Shown one piece after another: positions 26,383-35,144 of a DNA stretch of 64,000 nt (positions within the stretch are counted from its first letter, which is position 1; each line of letters begins with the position of its first letter). A program made the translations under genes and the position numbers. Location of the stretch: assembly GCF_001571085.1 (NCBI RefSeq), contig NZ_BCTC01000001.1, positions 1 through 64,000 of the forward strand, written 5' to 3'. A model generated the notes under the pieces. That model had not been told where the DNA came from. It did no database searches and was given only the letters and a program-made list of their open reading frames with translations. Source of the stretch: Azohydromonas lata NBRC 102462 (GTDB taxonomy: Bacteria; Pseudomonadota; Gammaproteobacteria; Burkholderiales; Burkholderiaceae_C).

Positions 26383-27186
26383 TCACACGCCCAGGTACTC
26401 GCGCAGCTTCTGGCTGTGCTGCGGCAGTTGATCCTGGGTGAATTCCTCGATCACGCGGCCGTGCTCCATGACGAGGAAGCGGTCCGCCAGCGGCGCGGCG
26501 AAGCGAAAGTTTTGCTCCACCATCACGATGGTGTAGCCCTGGCGCCGCAGCGTCATCACCATCTCCGCGAGCTTCTGGACGATCACCGGCGCCAGGCCCT
26601 CGGAAATCTCGTCCAGCAGCAGCAGCCGCGCGCCGGTGCGCAGGATGCGCGCCACCGCCAGCATCTGCTGCTCGCCGCCGGACAGCCGCGTGCCCTGGCT
26701 GGAGGCGCGCTCGCGCAGGTTTGGGAACATCGCGTAGATCTGCTCCACGCTCATGCCGCCCTGGGTCAGCACGGGCGGCAGCATCAGGTTCTCCTGCGTG
26801 GAGAGGCTGGAGAAGATGCCGCGCTCCTCCGGGCAGTAACCCACGCCCAGCCGCGCGATGCGGTGCGTGGGCAACGAGACGCTCTCCTCGCCGTGGACCT
26901 TGATGGAGCCCTTGCGGCTGCCCGTGAGACCCATGATGGCGCGCAGTGTCGTGGTGCGCCCGGCGCCGTTGCGGCCCAGCAGCGTCACCACCTCGCCCTC
27001 CTCCACCGTGAAGCTCACCCCGTGCAGCACGTGCGATTCGCCGTACCAGGCGTGCAGGTCGCGCACCTCCAGCAGACGCCGGCGCGCGGCCCCGGCAGCC
27101 GGGGCCACGGCGGGTGCCGTGTTGGCGGGTTGCAGCCCAACGGGCGGCATGGGCGTGGCCACGCCACCGGTTTGCGTGCGTTGCAT
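26383..27186 (-). CDS. livF: ABC transporter ATPase LivF with altered Walker A
   Basis: A 267-residue ATPase of the LivF class. It has an Ala/Pro-rich N-terminal extension of about 35 residues, the ABC signature LSGGEQQM, Walker B LLLLDEIS and the H-loop replaced by Gln in MVEQNF, as usual for LivF. Walker A reads GRNGAGRTTT: the conserved lysine is Arg (codon at 26956-26958). ATP may still bind, but hydrolysis at that site could be weak. The start overlaps the livG stop as TGATG. LivG has the normal lysine. Confidence 0.92.
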   Translation of the reverse strand: MQRTQTGGVATPMPPVGLQPANTAPAVAPAAGAARRRLLEVRDLHAWYGESHVLHGVSFTVEEGEVVTLLGRNGAGRTTTLRAIMGLTGSRKGSIKVHGEESVSLPTHRIARLGVGYCPEERGIFSSLSTQENLMLPPVLTQGGMSVEQIYAMFPNLRERASSQGTRLSGGEQQMLAVARILRTGARLLLLDEISEGLAPVIVQKLAEMVMTLRRQGYTIVMVEQNFRFAAPLADRFLVMEHGRVIEEFTQDQLPQHSQKLREYLGV

Positions 27187-27962
27187 CAGTGTGCTCCCTG
27201 CAGTTCGACGTTGGCGCTGCCCATGTAGGCCTCCACCACCGCCGGGTTGGCCGACACCTGCGCGTAAGGACCTTCCGCGAGCACGGCGCCGCGCTGCAGC
27301 ACCGTGATGGTGTCGGCGATGCTCGACACCACGCTCATGTTGTGCTCCACCATCAGCACGGTGCGGTCCGCGGCCACCTTCTTGATGAGCTGGCGGATGC
27401 GGTCCACATCCTCTATGCCCATGCCCTGCGTGGGCTCGTCCAGCAGCATCAGCCGCGGCTCCATGGCCAGCGTCGTGGCGATTTCCAGCGAGCGTTTGCG
27501 ACCGTAGCTCAGCTCCACCGCCGGCAGATCGGCGTAGCGCGGCAGGTCCACCGCATGCAGCAACTCCATCGCGCGCTCATTGAGCACACTGAGCTTGCGC
27601 TCGGAGCGCCAGAACTGAAACGACGCCCCCAGGTGCTTGCGCTGCAGCGCCACCCGCACGTTCTCCAGCACCGTCAGGTGCGGAAACACGGCCGATATCT
27701 GGAAGGAGCGGATGACGCCACGGCGCGCTATCTGCGCCGGTGCCTCACGCGTGATGTCCTGCCCCTCGAAGACGATGCGCCCGGAGGTGGGCTGCAGGAA
27801 CTTGGTGAGCAGGTTGAAGCAGGTGGTCTTGCCCGCGCCGTTGGGTCCGATCAGCGCGTGAATGGTCCCGCGCCGCACGCGCAGGTTGACCTTGTTGACC
27901 GCGACGAAGCCCTTGAACTCGCGGGTGAGATCCTGGGTTTCCAGGATGTGGTCGCCGCTCAT
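27186..27962 (-). CDS. livG: ABC transporter ATPase LivG
   Basis: A 258-residue ATPase with normal motifs: Walker A GPNGAGKTTCF, signature LSYGRKRSLEIA, Walker B LMLLDEPTQGM and the H-loop MVEHNMS. It forms the ATPase dimer with LivF, whose own Walker A lysine is replaced. The ATG overlaps the stop of the upstream iclR gene as ATGA, so regulator and transporter are translationally linked. Confidence 0.95.
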   Translation of the reverse strand: MSGDHILETQDLTREFKGFVAVNKVNLRVRRGTIHALIGPNGAGKTTCFNLLTKFLQPTSGRIVFEGQDITREAPAQIARRGVIRSFQISAVFPHLTVLENVRVALQRKHLGASFQFWRSERKLSVLNERAMELLHAVDLPRYADLPAVELSYGRKRSLEIATTLAMEPRLMLLDEPTQGMGIEDVDRIRQLIKKVAADRTVLMVEHNMSVVSSIADTITVLQRGAVLAEGPYAQVSANPAVVEAYMGSANVELQGAH

Positions 27963-28849
27963 GCGCCGCCTCCTTGCTTGACGTTGTCCCGGGAGGCCTG
28001 CGGCACCGAGCCGCCCAGCCGCTGCGTGAGCTCGCGCGCCGTGCCCAGCACCACCTCCAGGTGCCGCGCGCCGCCGTCGGTGCCGAGCATGCTTTTGTTG
28101 ATGCACACGCCCACGCCGGCCACGGCCTGGCCCGCGGCGTCGAACACCGGCGCACCCATGCAATAAACGCCCTCGCGCACGCCCTCGTCGTCGATGCTGT
28201 AGCCGCGCTCACGCGTGGCGCGCAGCTCACGCCTGAGTGCTGCGCGCGTGAGCGGCCCCTTGCTCGCCATGCTGGGCAGCGGGTCGGTAGGAAACAGGTG
28301 CCCCAGCCGCTCCGGGCTCTGGTGCGCCAGCATGGCCTTGCCCGTAGCAGCCAGGTGCGCGGGCAAGCGCATGCCCACCGTGAAGGCCAAGCCCAGCGGG
28401 CGCCGGCCCGGCCGCGCGGCCACGTACACCACCTCGGCGCCATTGAGCACGGACAGGATGATGGTTTCGTCATGCGCACCGCCGGCCGTGGTCTTCCACA
28501 GCGCGTTGAACTCGTCCGTCACCTGCGTGCACGACACGAAAGCTTCAGCCAGCCGCATCACGCGCGCACCCAGGATGAAGCTCCCATCGGCTTGACGGCG
28601 CAGGTAGCCGAAGCTCACCAGCGTGTTGCAAAGGCCATGCACGCTGCTCTTGGGATAGCCCAACTCCGTGGCCAGGCGTGCCAGCGTCAGCGGCGTGCGC
28701 GCCTGCGCGATGCGCTCCAGCAGCGTCAGCGCCCGCGCCACGGCCGGCACCAGCGAAGGCTGCGCCGGGGCGTTCTCACCTTGCGGGGCCGCCGCAGGCT
28801 GTCCGGCAGAGCGGCGTGCACGAGAGGCGATGACGGCTGGGTTGTTCAA
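27959..28849 (-). CDS. IclR-family transcriptional regulator
   Basis: A 296-residue regulator. The winged HTH (PAVARALTLLERIA, LARLATELGYPKSSVHGL) is followed by the IclR ligand-binding domain with GMRLPAHLAATGKAML and GVYCMGAPVFD. The start appears to be TTG (MNNPAVIASR), since an in-frame stop lies just upstream and no ATG precedes the HTH. It is the first gene of the operon with livGF, the binding protein and livHM, and probably responds to the transported substrate. Confidence 0.9.
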   Translation of the reverse strand: MNNPAVIASRARRSAGQPAAAPQGENAPAQPSLVPAVARALTLLERIAQARTPLTLARLATELGYPKSSVHGLCNTLVSFGYLRRQADGSFILGARVMRLAEAFVSCTQVTDEFNALWKTTAGGAHDETIILSVLNGAEVVYVAARPGRRPLGLAFTVGMRLPAHLAATGKAMLAHQSPERLGHLFPTDPLPSMASKGPLTRAALRRELRATRERGYSIDDEGVREGVYCMGAPVFDAAGQAVAGVGVCINKSMLGTDGGARHLEVVLGTARELTQRLGGSVPQASRDNVKQGGGA

Positions 28850-29159
28850 TCTGCTGAATGGGATTCAATAGACGGAACCGGATCGTCGGCACTTGCCGCA
28901 AGCCTGTCATTACTGCCGAGGCCAAACCGAGGGAATGTCCTGTGGGGGCTAACCCTGTCATCCAAGTTGCATCAAAGGCAACATTTCGATGCGCAGAGAT
29001 ATTTCCCCGGGACCGGCCAGAAAGCGGTTTTGGAGGGAATCAACCTGAAGAGGGAAGCCCCCTCCCCCAGGGGAGCGATGCCCACCCGCGATCCGCGTGC
29101 GGCGAAGCCGTCCAGAACACTCAGGAGCTGCAAGCACTTGGGCCGCGCCGCGACCGGGC
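28850..29159. other. Intergenic region upstream of the liv operon
   Basis: 310 nt without a gene. Next to the iclR start the minus strand has two ATTGAA copies about 20 nt apart (complement within 28845-28870), possible regulator half-sites. Around 29060-29080 CCCCT/AGGGG forms a short stem that may end the pilin transcript. I see no clear -10/-35 pair. Confidence 0.4.
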
Positions 29160-29600
29160 TCAGCGGCTCCAGCAGGCCGGTGGCGTGCGCTGCACGTTGC
29201 CTCGGTTCACCATCACGGCCAAGGCGGTGCAGGTACCGTCGGCGGCCTGGCTGCGGCCGGCTACGGCAGTGGCCGTGACCACGTAGCCCGCCGCGCCGGC
29301 ATCGGCCAGCGCCAGCGCGTAGTAGCCGTCAGTGCTCAGGGTGCGCAGGCCCAGGCCCAGCGGTGGCGCCGTGGCCAAGTCGCCGGCATAAGCGCGGTGG
29401 CTGCCGCGCCAGCGCTCCTGTGCCTGCTCCACCTGCATCAGCGCGACCACCGCATCGGTGCGCCGGCTCTTTCGCAGTTGCGCCATGTAGGAGGGATAGG
29501 CCACGGCCGCCAACACGGCGGCGATGGCCAGGGCCACCACCGCTTCCACCAGCGTGAAGCCCGTACCGGCCCTGCGGGAAGAAACATTTGCTTGCGCCAT
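29160..29600 (-). CDS. Type IV pilin-like (PilE/ComP-type) protein
   Basis: A 146-residue prepilin. A short basic leader ends in the prepilin peptidase site G/FTLVEAVV (Glu+5 present), then comes the N-terminal helix ALAIAAVLAAVAYPSYMAQLRKSRR. A C-terminal pair of Cys (TCTALAV...PPACWSR) would form the D-region disulfide. It is probably processed by PilD and incorporated in, or used by, a type IV pilus or DNA-uptake machine. No other pil gene is in the window. The start at MAQANVSSRR was preferred to a longer frame. Confidence 0.88.
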   Translation of the reverse strand: MAQANVSSRRAGTGFTLVEAVVALAIAAVLAAVAYPSYMAQLRKSRRTDAVVALMQVEQAQERWRGSHRAYAGDLATAPPLGLGLRTLSTDGYYALALADAGAAGYVVTATAVAGRSQAADGTCTALAVMVNRGNVQRTPPACWSR

Positions 29601-29769
29601 CGCTCCAGTGTGGACAGCACGGCAGCGGCGTGGTGAGCCGCCATGGTGCGGCCCCCGCAGGCATGCGGCAGGAAAAGCACGCATGAGGCCGCCGCGCCGA
29701 GGCATGGCGGCTTGAAGGAAGCGAAGGGTTCAGGCGCCGCGCACCACGAATGCGCAGCGCCTTTGGGGA

Positions 29770-30405
29770 TCAGGCCGTCTCGTCCAGCGCCGGCCGGGCC
29801 AGGTGCGCGTCATCGCTCCAGCCCACCAAAGTAAAGCCCTGGGGGGTGTGCAGCAGCCGGTTGACGGTGGCGTTGCCGATGTGCCAAGTGCGCGGGGCCT
29901 GCAGATCCAGCCGCGTGGCAGCGCGGTAAAGGCAGTCCAGCACGCCGCCATGGGCCACCAGCGCGATGGACTGGCCTGCGTGGCGCGACGCCAGTTCCAT
30001 GGCCGTGTTCACGCAGCGCTCGTAGAACTCCCGCAGCGTCTCGCCACCCTCGGGGCCGAACTCGGGGTCGCGGTGCCGCCAGCGCAGGCTGCTCTCGGGC
30101 CAACGCTGCTCGATCTCGTCGAAGCGCAGGCCTTCGAAGCAGCCGAAACGCCGCTCGCGCAGTCCCGGCTCGCGCTGCACCGGCAGGCCCGCGGCTTGGG
30201 CGAAGCCCTGGGCCGTTTCGACGGCACGGCCCAAGTCGCTGGCATAGACGGCGTGCAGCGGCTCCTCGGCCAGCGCCTGCGTCAGGCACTGCGCCTGCCA
30301 GCGGCCGTTGGCATTGAGCGGGATGTCGGTGTGGCCCTGGATGCGCGTGTCGGCGTTCCAGTCGGTTTCACCGTGGCGGATGGCAATGATGCGGGTGGGT
30401 TCCAG
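29770..30405 (-). CDS. Histidine phosphatase family protein, probable CTG start
   Basis: A 211-residue phosphoglycerate-mutase-like phosphatase. The catalytic RHG is in IIAIRHGETDWN, the second Arg near YASDLGRAVETAQ, the Glu in FGCFEGLRFDEIE and the second His in ALVAHGGVLDCLYR. The family N-terminus MEPTRIIAIRHG can only begin at a CTG (30403-30405). No ATG, GTG or TTG lies between it and the upstream in-frame stop, and a GGAAG Shine-Dalgarno precedes it. Starting at a downstream TTG would remove the catalytic RHG. The substrate is unknown. Confidence 0.85.
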   Translation of the reverse strand: MEPTRIIAIRHGETDWNADTRIQGHTDIPLNANGRWQAQCLTQALAEEPLHAVYASDLGRAVETAQGFAQAAGLPVQREPGLRERRFGCFEGLRFDEIEQRWPESSLRWRHRDPEFGPEGGETLREFYERCVNTAMELASRHAGQSIALVAHGGVLDCLYRAATRLDLQAPRTWHIGNATVNRLLHTPQGFTLVGWSDDAHLARPALDETA

Positions 30406-30441
30406 GGGACTTCCTTTGCAGCGGCCGCGGCGCGCGGGGCG

Positions 30442-31074
30442 TCAGGACTGCGCCAGCAGCCTGCGGTTGAGCGTGTAAGTGCCGCTGAAGCGGGCCTCGG
30501 CCAGCACCTGGCCGGCCAGCGCCGCGCGGGCTTCGGCACCCGTGAACGCACCCTCCACCGCCAGGCGCGGCACCGACAGCGCGTAAAGGGTGAACACGTA
30601 ATGGTGCACCAGCGTGTCGTTGAAGGGCGGGAAAGGCCCGTCATACCCGAAGTAGCTGCCGGCCATTGGCGCGTCGCCGGCGAACCAGCCGGTGTAGTCG
30701 TTGACGCCCTGGCGCGCACCGTGCGGCGCTGCCGGCCCCGGCTTGCCGCGCGCCGTGAAACCCTGACTGAACTGGCCCTCGCCGATGGCGGTGAGCGTGG
30801 GCGGCAGGTCCACCAGCACCCAGTGGAAGAAGTCCACGCGCGGCAGGTCGGCGGGGACTTCGCGGTCAGGCTGGTTGACGTCGTCGCCTCGGCTGGGCAC
30901 GTCCGGGTCGTGGCAAATCAGCGCCAGCGAACAGGTCCCGGCGGGCACGCCGCTCCAGGCCAGGTGCGGGTTGAGGTTGGGGGCGAAGCCCACGCCCTCG
31001 CCGTCAATGCGCCCGGCGGCAAAGCGCTCGGGGATGGGCGCACCGTCGGCCCAGCTCTCGCTCCAGAGTTTCAT
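30442..31074 (-). CDS. YbhB/YbcL family PEBP-like protein
   Basis: A 210-residue phosphatidylethanolamine-binding-protein fold. The anion-pocket signature ALICHDPDVPSRGDD and the second motif VDFFHWVLVDLPP are present, followed by HGARQGVNDYTGW and YFGYDGPFPPFNDT. It has no signal peptide, so it is cytoplasmic. Bacterial members have no settled function. It is followed after 36 nt by the phosphatase gene in the same direction. Confidence 0.9.
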   Translation of the reverse strand: MKLWSESWADGAPIPERFAAGRIDGEGVGFAPNLNPHLAWSGVPAGTCSLALICHDPDVPSRGDDVNQPDREVPADLPRVDFFHWVLVDLPPTLTAIGEGQFSQGFTARGKPGPAAPHGARQGVNDYTGWFAGDAPMAGSYFGYDGPFPPFNDTLVHHYVFTLYALSVPRLAVEGAFTGAEARAALAGQVLAEARFSGTYTLNRRLLAQS

Positions 31075-31186
31075 GACGCTCTCCTCGGTCTTTGTGTTGA
31101 GGTGGCAGGGGAAACGGGCGCCACGGCGCGCCGGGCGAGCGCGTCCGCACTGAAAGGCCGCGGGCCCAGCCCGGCAGGCGGCGGGC

Positions 31187-31510
31187 TCAGACGCCCCAGA
31201 CGATCGGATAGCCCGCCGCTTGGGCGCGCTTCATCATCTCCACCAGCGGCCACACGCGCTGGCGCAGCCCCACGCCGTCGCGCGGCGGCAGTTGCTTGCC
31301 CTCGGCGGCGGCTTCGGCCTCGGCTTGGGCGCGGGCGGCCTCCTCGGCCGCCACGGCCTGCTCCAGCAACTGGCGCAGCCGGGGCATGTCGTCCACTTCG
31401 AAGATGCCCTGCGCCGCGGGCTCGCGGCCCATGATGCGCAGCAGCTGGTCGCCGTTGACGCCCAACATCACCACGTCGCCCGTCGCCTTGGACTTGAACT
31501 TGTAGATCAT
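31187..31510 (-). CDS. DUF1840 family protein
   Basis: A 107-residue cytoplasmic protein typical of beta-proteobacteria. It starts MIYKFKSKATGDVVMLGVNG, has a charged Glu/Ala helix in the middle and ends PLVEMMKRAQAAGYPIVWGV. The function is unknown. The ATG overlaps the stop of the CFA synthase gene as ATGA, so the two are translationally coupled. Confidence 0.9.
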   Translation of the reverse strand: MIYKFKSKATGDVVMLGVNGDQLLRIMGREPAAQGIFEVDDMPRLRQLLEQAVAAEEAARAQAEAEAAAEGKQLPPRDGVGLRQRVWPLVEMMKRAQAAGYPIVWGV

Positions 31511-32760
31511 CGCTTGGCCATGTAGTCGCGGTTGAAGGGATAGCTTGATTGTGCGCCGCGCATGGGGCCCTGGCCGACGTCGCCGCTGGGGGCGCTGGCC
31601 AGCATCTGGTGCAGCGACAGCCAACCCTGCTCGAAGCTCGCGGCGCTGCCGGCCAGGTACAGCCGGTAGGCGCGCAGCACGCGCTCGCCGGCCAGCGCGC
31701 GGGCCTCTTCCAGCCGCGACTCCAGCGCGTCCGACCACGCCCACAGCGTGCGCGCGTAGTGCGGGCGCAGGTTCTCGGTGTCCAGCATCTCCAGCCCCGC
31801 GCCGGCCATCTCGCGCAGCACGTGCGAGACGTGCAGCAGCTCGCCGCCGGGAAAGATGTAGCGGTCTATGAAGTCGCCTATGCCCGCGCCCAACTGCCGG
31901 TTGCGCGTGCCACCGGCGGTGATGCCGTGGTTCATCAACAGCCCGCCGGGCTTGAGCAGGCGGCGGATCTTGGCGAAGTACACGGGCAGGTTGGCGCGGC
32001 CCACGTGCTCGAACATGCCCACGGAGGCGATCTTGTCGAAGGGCGCGTCCTCCGGCAGCGCGCGGTAGTCCAGCAGCTCCATGCGCACACGCCCGCGCAG
32101 GCCGCGCTCCTCGATGAGCCGGTTGACGTGCGCGTGCTGGTTCCTGGACAGCGTGATGCCGTGCCCCCGCACCCCGTAGTGCTCGGCCGCCCACAGCAGC
32201 AGGCCGCCCCAGCCCGCACCTATGTCCAGGAAGCGCTCGCCCTCGCGCAGCATGAGCTTGCGGCAGATGTGGTCGAGCTTGGCCTCCTGCGCCTGCGCCA
32301 GCGTCATGCCGGCGTCGCGGAAATAGGCGCAGGAGTAGATGCGCCGCTCATCCAGCCACAGCGCGTAGAAGTCATCCGAGACGTCGTAGTGGAACTGCAC
32401 CTGCTGCGCGTCGGCCGCGGGCGTGTGGCGCGCCAGGGCGCGGCCCGCGCCCAGCAGCTCGCGCCAGGCCGCCAGCGGCGAGCGCCTTTGCTCGCCCGTG
32501 GGATCGGCGGCGATGAGCTGCACGGCCAGCCGCATCACGTCGCGCGGCGCGCCGCCTATGTCCAGGCGGTGCTCCACGTAGTCCTCCGCCACGCGGCCTA
32601 TCTGGCCCGTGGCCAGGTGCACCAGCGCGCGCAGGTCCTGCAGCACCAGCGTGACGGCCGCCGGCAGCGGGCCCAGCCGCCGCCCGCCGGGCAGCGTCAC
32701 CGCCAACGGCGGCTGCAGGGCGGCAATCTTGCGTTCGACCAGGGCTTCCAGCGTTGGCAT
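31507..32760 (-). CDS. Cyclopropane-fatty-acyl-phospholipid synthase family methyltransferase
   Basis: A 417-residue SAM-dependent enzyme that modifies unsaturated acyl chains of membrane lipids. The N-terminal lipid-binding region is followed by the Rossmann methyltransferase domain with LDIGAGWGGLLLWAAEHYGV. Catalytic-site marks include IYSCAYFRDAG (Cys), GMFEHVGRANLPVYF and the PGGELLHVS region. The start at MPTLEAL was chosen over an upstream frame. DUF1840 is coupled downstream. Confidence 0.93.
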   Translation of the reverse strand: MPTLEALVERKIAALQPPLAVTLPGGRRLGPLPAAVTLVLQDLRALVHLATGQIGRVAEDYVEHRLDIGGAPRDVMRLAVQLIAADPTGEQRRSPLAAWRELLGAGRALARHTPAADAQQVQFHYDVSDDFYALWLDERRIYSCAYFRDAGMTLAQAQEAKLDHICRKLMLREGERFLDIGAGWGGLLLWAAEHYGVRGHGITLSRNQHAHVNRLIEERGLRGRVRMELLDYRALPEDAPFDKIASVGMFEHVGRANLPVYFAKIRRLLKPGGLLMNHGITAGGTRNRQLGAGIGDFIDRYIFPGGELLHVSHVLREMAGAGLEMLDTENLRPHYARTLWAWSDALESRLEEARALAGERVLRAYRLYLAGSAASFEQGWLSLHQMLASAPSGDVGQGPMRGAQSSYPFNRDYMAKR

Positions 32761-32888
32761 GGCACACGGGGGGCGGCGGACAACGAGCCCCATCCTGTAG
32801 GCACGGCCGCGCCGTCGCAATTGGCGTGCCCGCCACCCTCACCCGTGCGGGGGATAGCCTTGCTCCCCATGCCGCCCCGGTCGTGCCT

Positions 32889-35144
32889 TCAGGCCGGCGC
32901 GGGCGCCGGCGGCAGCGGCTGCGAGCGCTGGTGCTGCTCCAGCACCTCGGCCTCCAGCGCCGGGGCCCAAAGGTAGCCCTGGCCTTCGGGGCAGCCTACG
33001 CGCGACAGAAACTCGCGCTGCGCCTCGGTTTCCACGCCCTCGGCGATGACGCGCAGCTCCAGCGCCTGCGCCATCTGGACGATGGCACGGACGATGGCCG
33101 CGTCGCTCTCGTCGCCGGGCAGCCCGCGGACGAAGCCGCGGTCGATCTTGAGCTTGTTGATGGGAAAGCGCTTGAGGTAGGCCAGGCTGGAGTAGCCGGT
33201 GCCGAAGTCGTCCACCGCCAGCCGCACGCCCAACTGCGCCAGCGCCTGCAGCCGGGACAGCGTCTCCTCCGCGTCGTGCAGCAGCAGGCTCTCGGTGAGC
33301 TCCAGCTCCAGCAGGTGCGGCGGCAGCGACGCCGCCTCCAGCACCGCCTGCACCTGGTCCACGAAGTAGGGCTGCTGGAACTGCAGCGCCGAGACGTTGA
33401 CCGCCACCGGCAGCGGCCAGCCCTGCTGCAGCCAGCGCGAGGCCTGGCCCACGGCCTGCGTGAGCACCCACTCGCCTATGGCAACGATGAAGCCGCTGGC
33501 CTCGGCCACGGGGATGAACTCCGCGGGCGGGATGTCGCCGCCGCGCCCGGGGTCGTGCCAGCGTATGAGCGCCTCCACGCCCACCAGGCGGCCGCTGTCC
33601 AGGTCGTGCTGCGGCTGGTAGGTGAGGCGAAAGCGCTTGCTCGCCAGCGCCAGCCGCATGGCGTGGTCCAGCCGGATGCGCGCGCGCGCGTCCAGCGGCT
33701 GGTGCAGCGGGTGGTGCAGCCGGTAGCCGGCGCGGCCGCCGGCCTTGGCGCGCTGCATGGCAGTCTCGGCGTGGCGCAGCAGCTCGTCGGCGCTGATGCC
33801 GTCCACCGGATGCACGGCGATGCCTATGCTGCAGGTGAGGGTGAACTCCGAGCCCTCCAGCGTGAGCGGCCGTGCCACGGTTTCCAGCACGCGGCAGGCG
33901 GTGAGCTCGGCAGCGCGCGCGTCGCTGGCGCGCGCCAGCAGCGCGAACTGGTCGCCCCCTAAGCGCGCCACCACGTCGCCCTCGCGCACGCAGTGCTGCA
34001 GCCGCGAGCGCATCTCGCACAGCACATGGTCACCGCCGTGGTGGCCCAAGCTGTCGTTGACGTGCTTGAAATGGTCCAGGTCCAGCACCAGCACCGCGAA
34101 GCTCTCGCCGCCCGGGGGCATGTCGGCCACGGCGCGCGTGACCCGGTCGCCGAACTGCGCGCGGTTGGCCAGCCCGGTGAGCGGGTCCGTGCTGCTGAGG
34201 TGCTCGATGCGCTGGTCGGCGGCGATGCGCTCGCTCAGGTCGCGAAAGGAAAACACCTGCCCAACCGGCCGGCCTCCGACCCACTGCGGCTGCGTCACGC
34301 GCTCCACCACCTGCCCCGAGCGCAGCCGCAGCCGGTCGCTGGCCTGCATGAGCACGGCCTCGCGCAGCGCGTCCAGCCGCTGCTGGTAGCGCACGGGGTC
34401 GGCGACGCTGCGGCGCATCCAGTCGTAGACGGCCGCGTCGTTGCCCTCCTGCAGCAGCGCCTGCGGCAGCGCCCAAATCTGCGCGAAGTGGCGGTTGAAG
34501 CTGCGGATGTGGCCGGCCAAGTCGGTGACGAGGATGCCGTCGGCCGTGGCCTCCAGCGTGGCGCGCAACTGCGCCAGCAACTGCTCGCGCTCCTGCTCGG
34601 CCAGGCGCTGCGCGCTGTGGTCCTGCAGCGCCACCATGAACAGCCCCGGCGGCAGCGGCCGTATGCGCCGCGTGAGGTAGAGCGTGGCGCCGTCGCCGCG
34701 CTGCAACAGGGCCTGCGAGCACAGCTCGGCCACGGCCTCGGCACCGCCCTCGCAGGCCACGGCAGCGGCCTCGGCCCAAAAGGCGAAGTCCTCCGGCGTG
34801 GGCAGCAGCGTGTCCGCGCCCGCACCCAACACGCGCTCGCGCGGCAGCGCCAGCAGCCGCAGCGCCGCCTCATTGACGGCGCACACGCAAAGCGTGCCGG
34901 CGTGCACCAGCCACACGGCCTCGTTGAGGTTTTCGATCAGCGCCCCCCAGGCCGCCAGGGCCTGCGGCGGCGGCCCGCCCTCCGCCGGAGCCGCGGCCGC
35001 AGCGGCGCTGCCCGCCGCGAGGGCGGACGGCGCGGGAGCCGCCGCCGGCCACTGGGCGGGCTTGGCCACGGCGGCGGCCACGTCGTGGACGGCAAGCTCC
35101 ACGCCCGGCGCGCAGTTGGGCGGCACCGGGCGCGGCGCACTCAT
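32889..35144 (-). CDS. PAS-GGDEF-EAL c-di-GMP protein with degenerate GGDQF
   Basis: A 751-residue soluble protein: two PAS-like domains (about residues 60-180 and 190-300), a GGDEF domain (about 315-480) and an EAL domain (about 490-740). The EAL domain looks intact with GVEALIRWHDP, NVSALQF, DDFGTGYSSL and KIDRGFV, so phosphodiesterase activity is likely. The cyclase motif reads GGDQF (Gln codon at 33948-33950) in place of GGDEF, so it is probably not an active cyclase and may bind GTP. Its ATG overlaps the HD-GYP gene stop as ATGA. Confidence 0.94.
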   Translation of the reverse strand: MSAPRPVPPNCAPGVELAVHDVAAAVAKPAQWPAAAPAPSALAAGSAAAAAAPAEGGPPPQALAAWGALIENLNEAVWLVHAGTLCVCAVNEAALRLLALPRERVLGAGADTLLPTPEDFAFWAEAAAVACEGGAEAVAELCSQALLQRGDGATLYLTRRIRPLPPGLFMVALQDHSAQRLAEQEREQLLAQLRATLEATADGILVTDLAGHIRSFNRHFAQIWALPQALLQEGNDAAVYDWMRRSVADPVRYQQRLDALREAVLMQASDRLRLRSGQVVERVTQPQWVGGRPVGQVFSFRDLSERIAADQRIEHLSSTDPLTGLANRAQFGDRVTRAVADMPPGGESFAVLVLDLDHFKHVNDSLGHHGGDHVLCEMRSRLQHCVREGDVVARLGGDQFALLARASDARAAELTACRVLETVARPLTLEGSEFTLTCSIGIAVHPVDGISADELLRHAETAMQRAKAGGRAGYRLHHPLHQPLDARARIRLDHAMRLALASKRFRLTYQPQHDLDSGRLVGVEALIRWHDPGRGGDIPPAEFIPVAEASGFIVAIGEWVLTQAVGQASRWLQQGWPLPVAVNVSALQFQQPYFVDQVQAVLEAASLPPHLLELELTESLLLHDAEETLSRLQALAQLGVRLAVDDFGTGYSSLAYLKRFPINKLKIDRGFVRGLPGDESDAAIVRAIVQMAQALELRVIAEGVETEAQREFLSRVGCPEGQGYLWAPALEAEVLEQHQRSQPLPPAPAPA

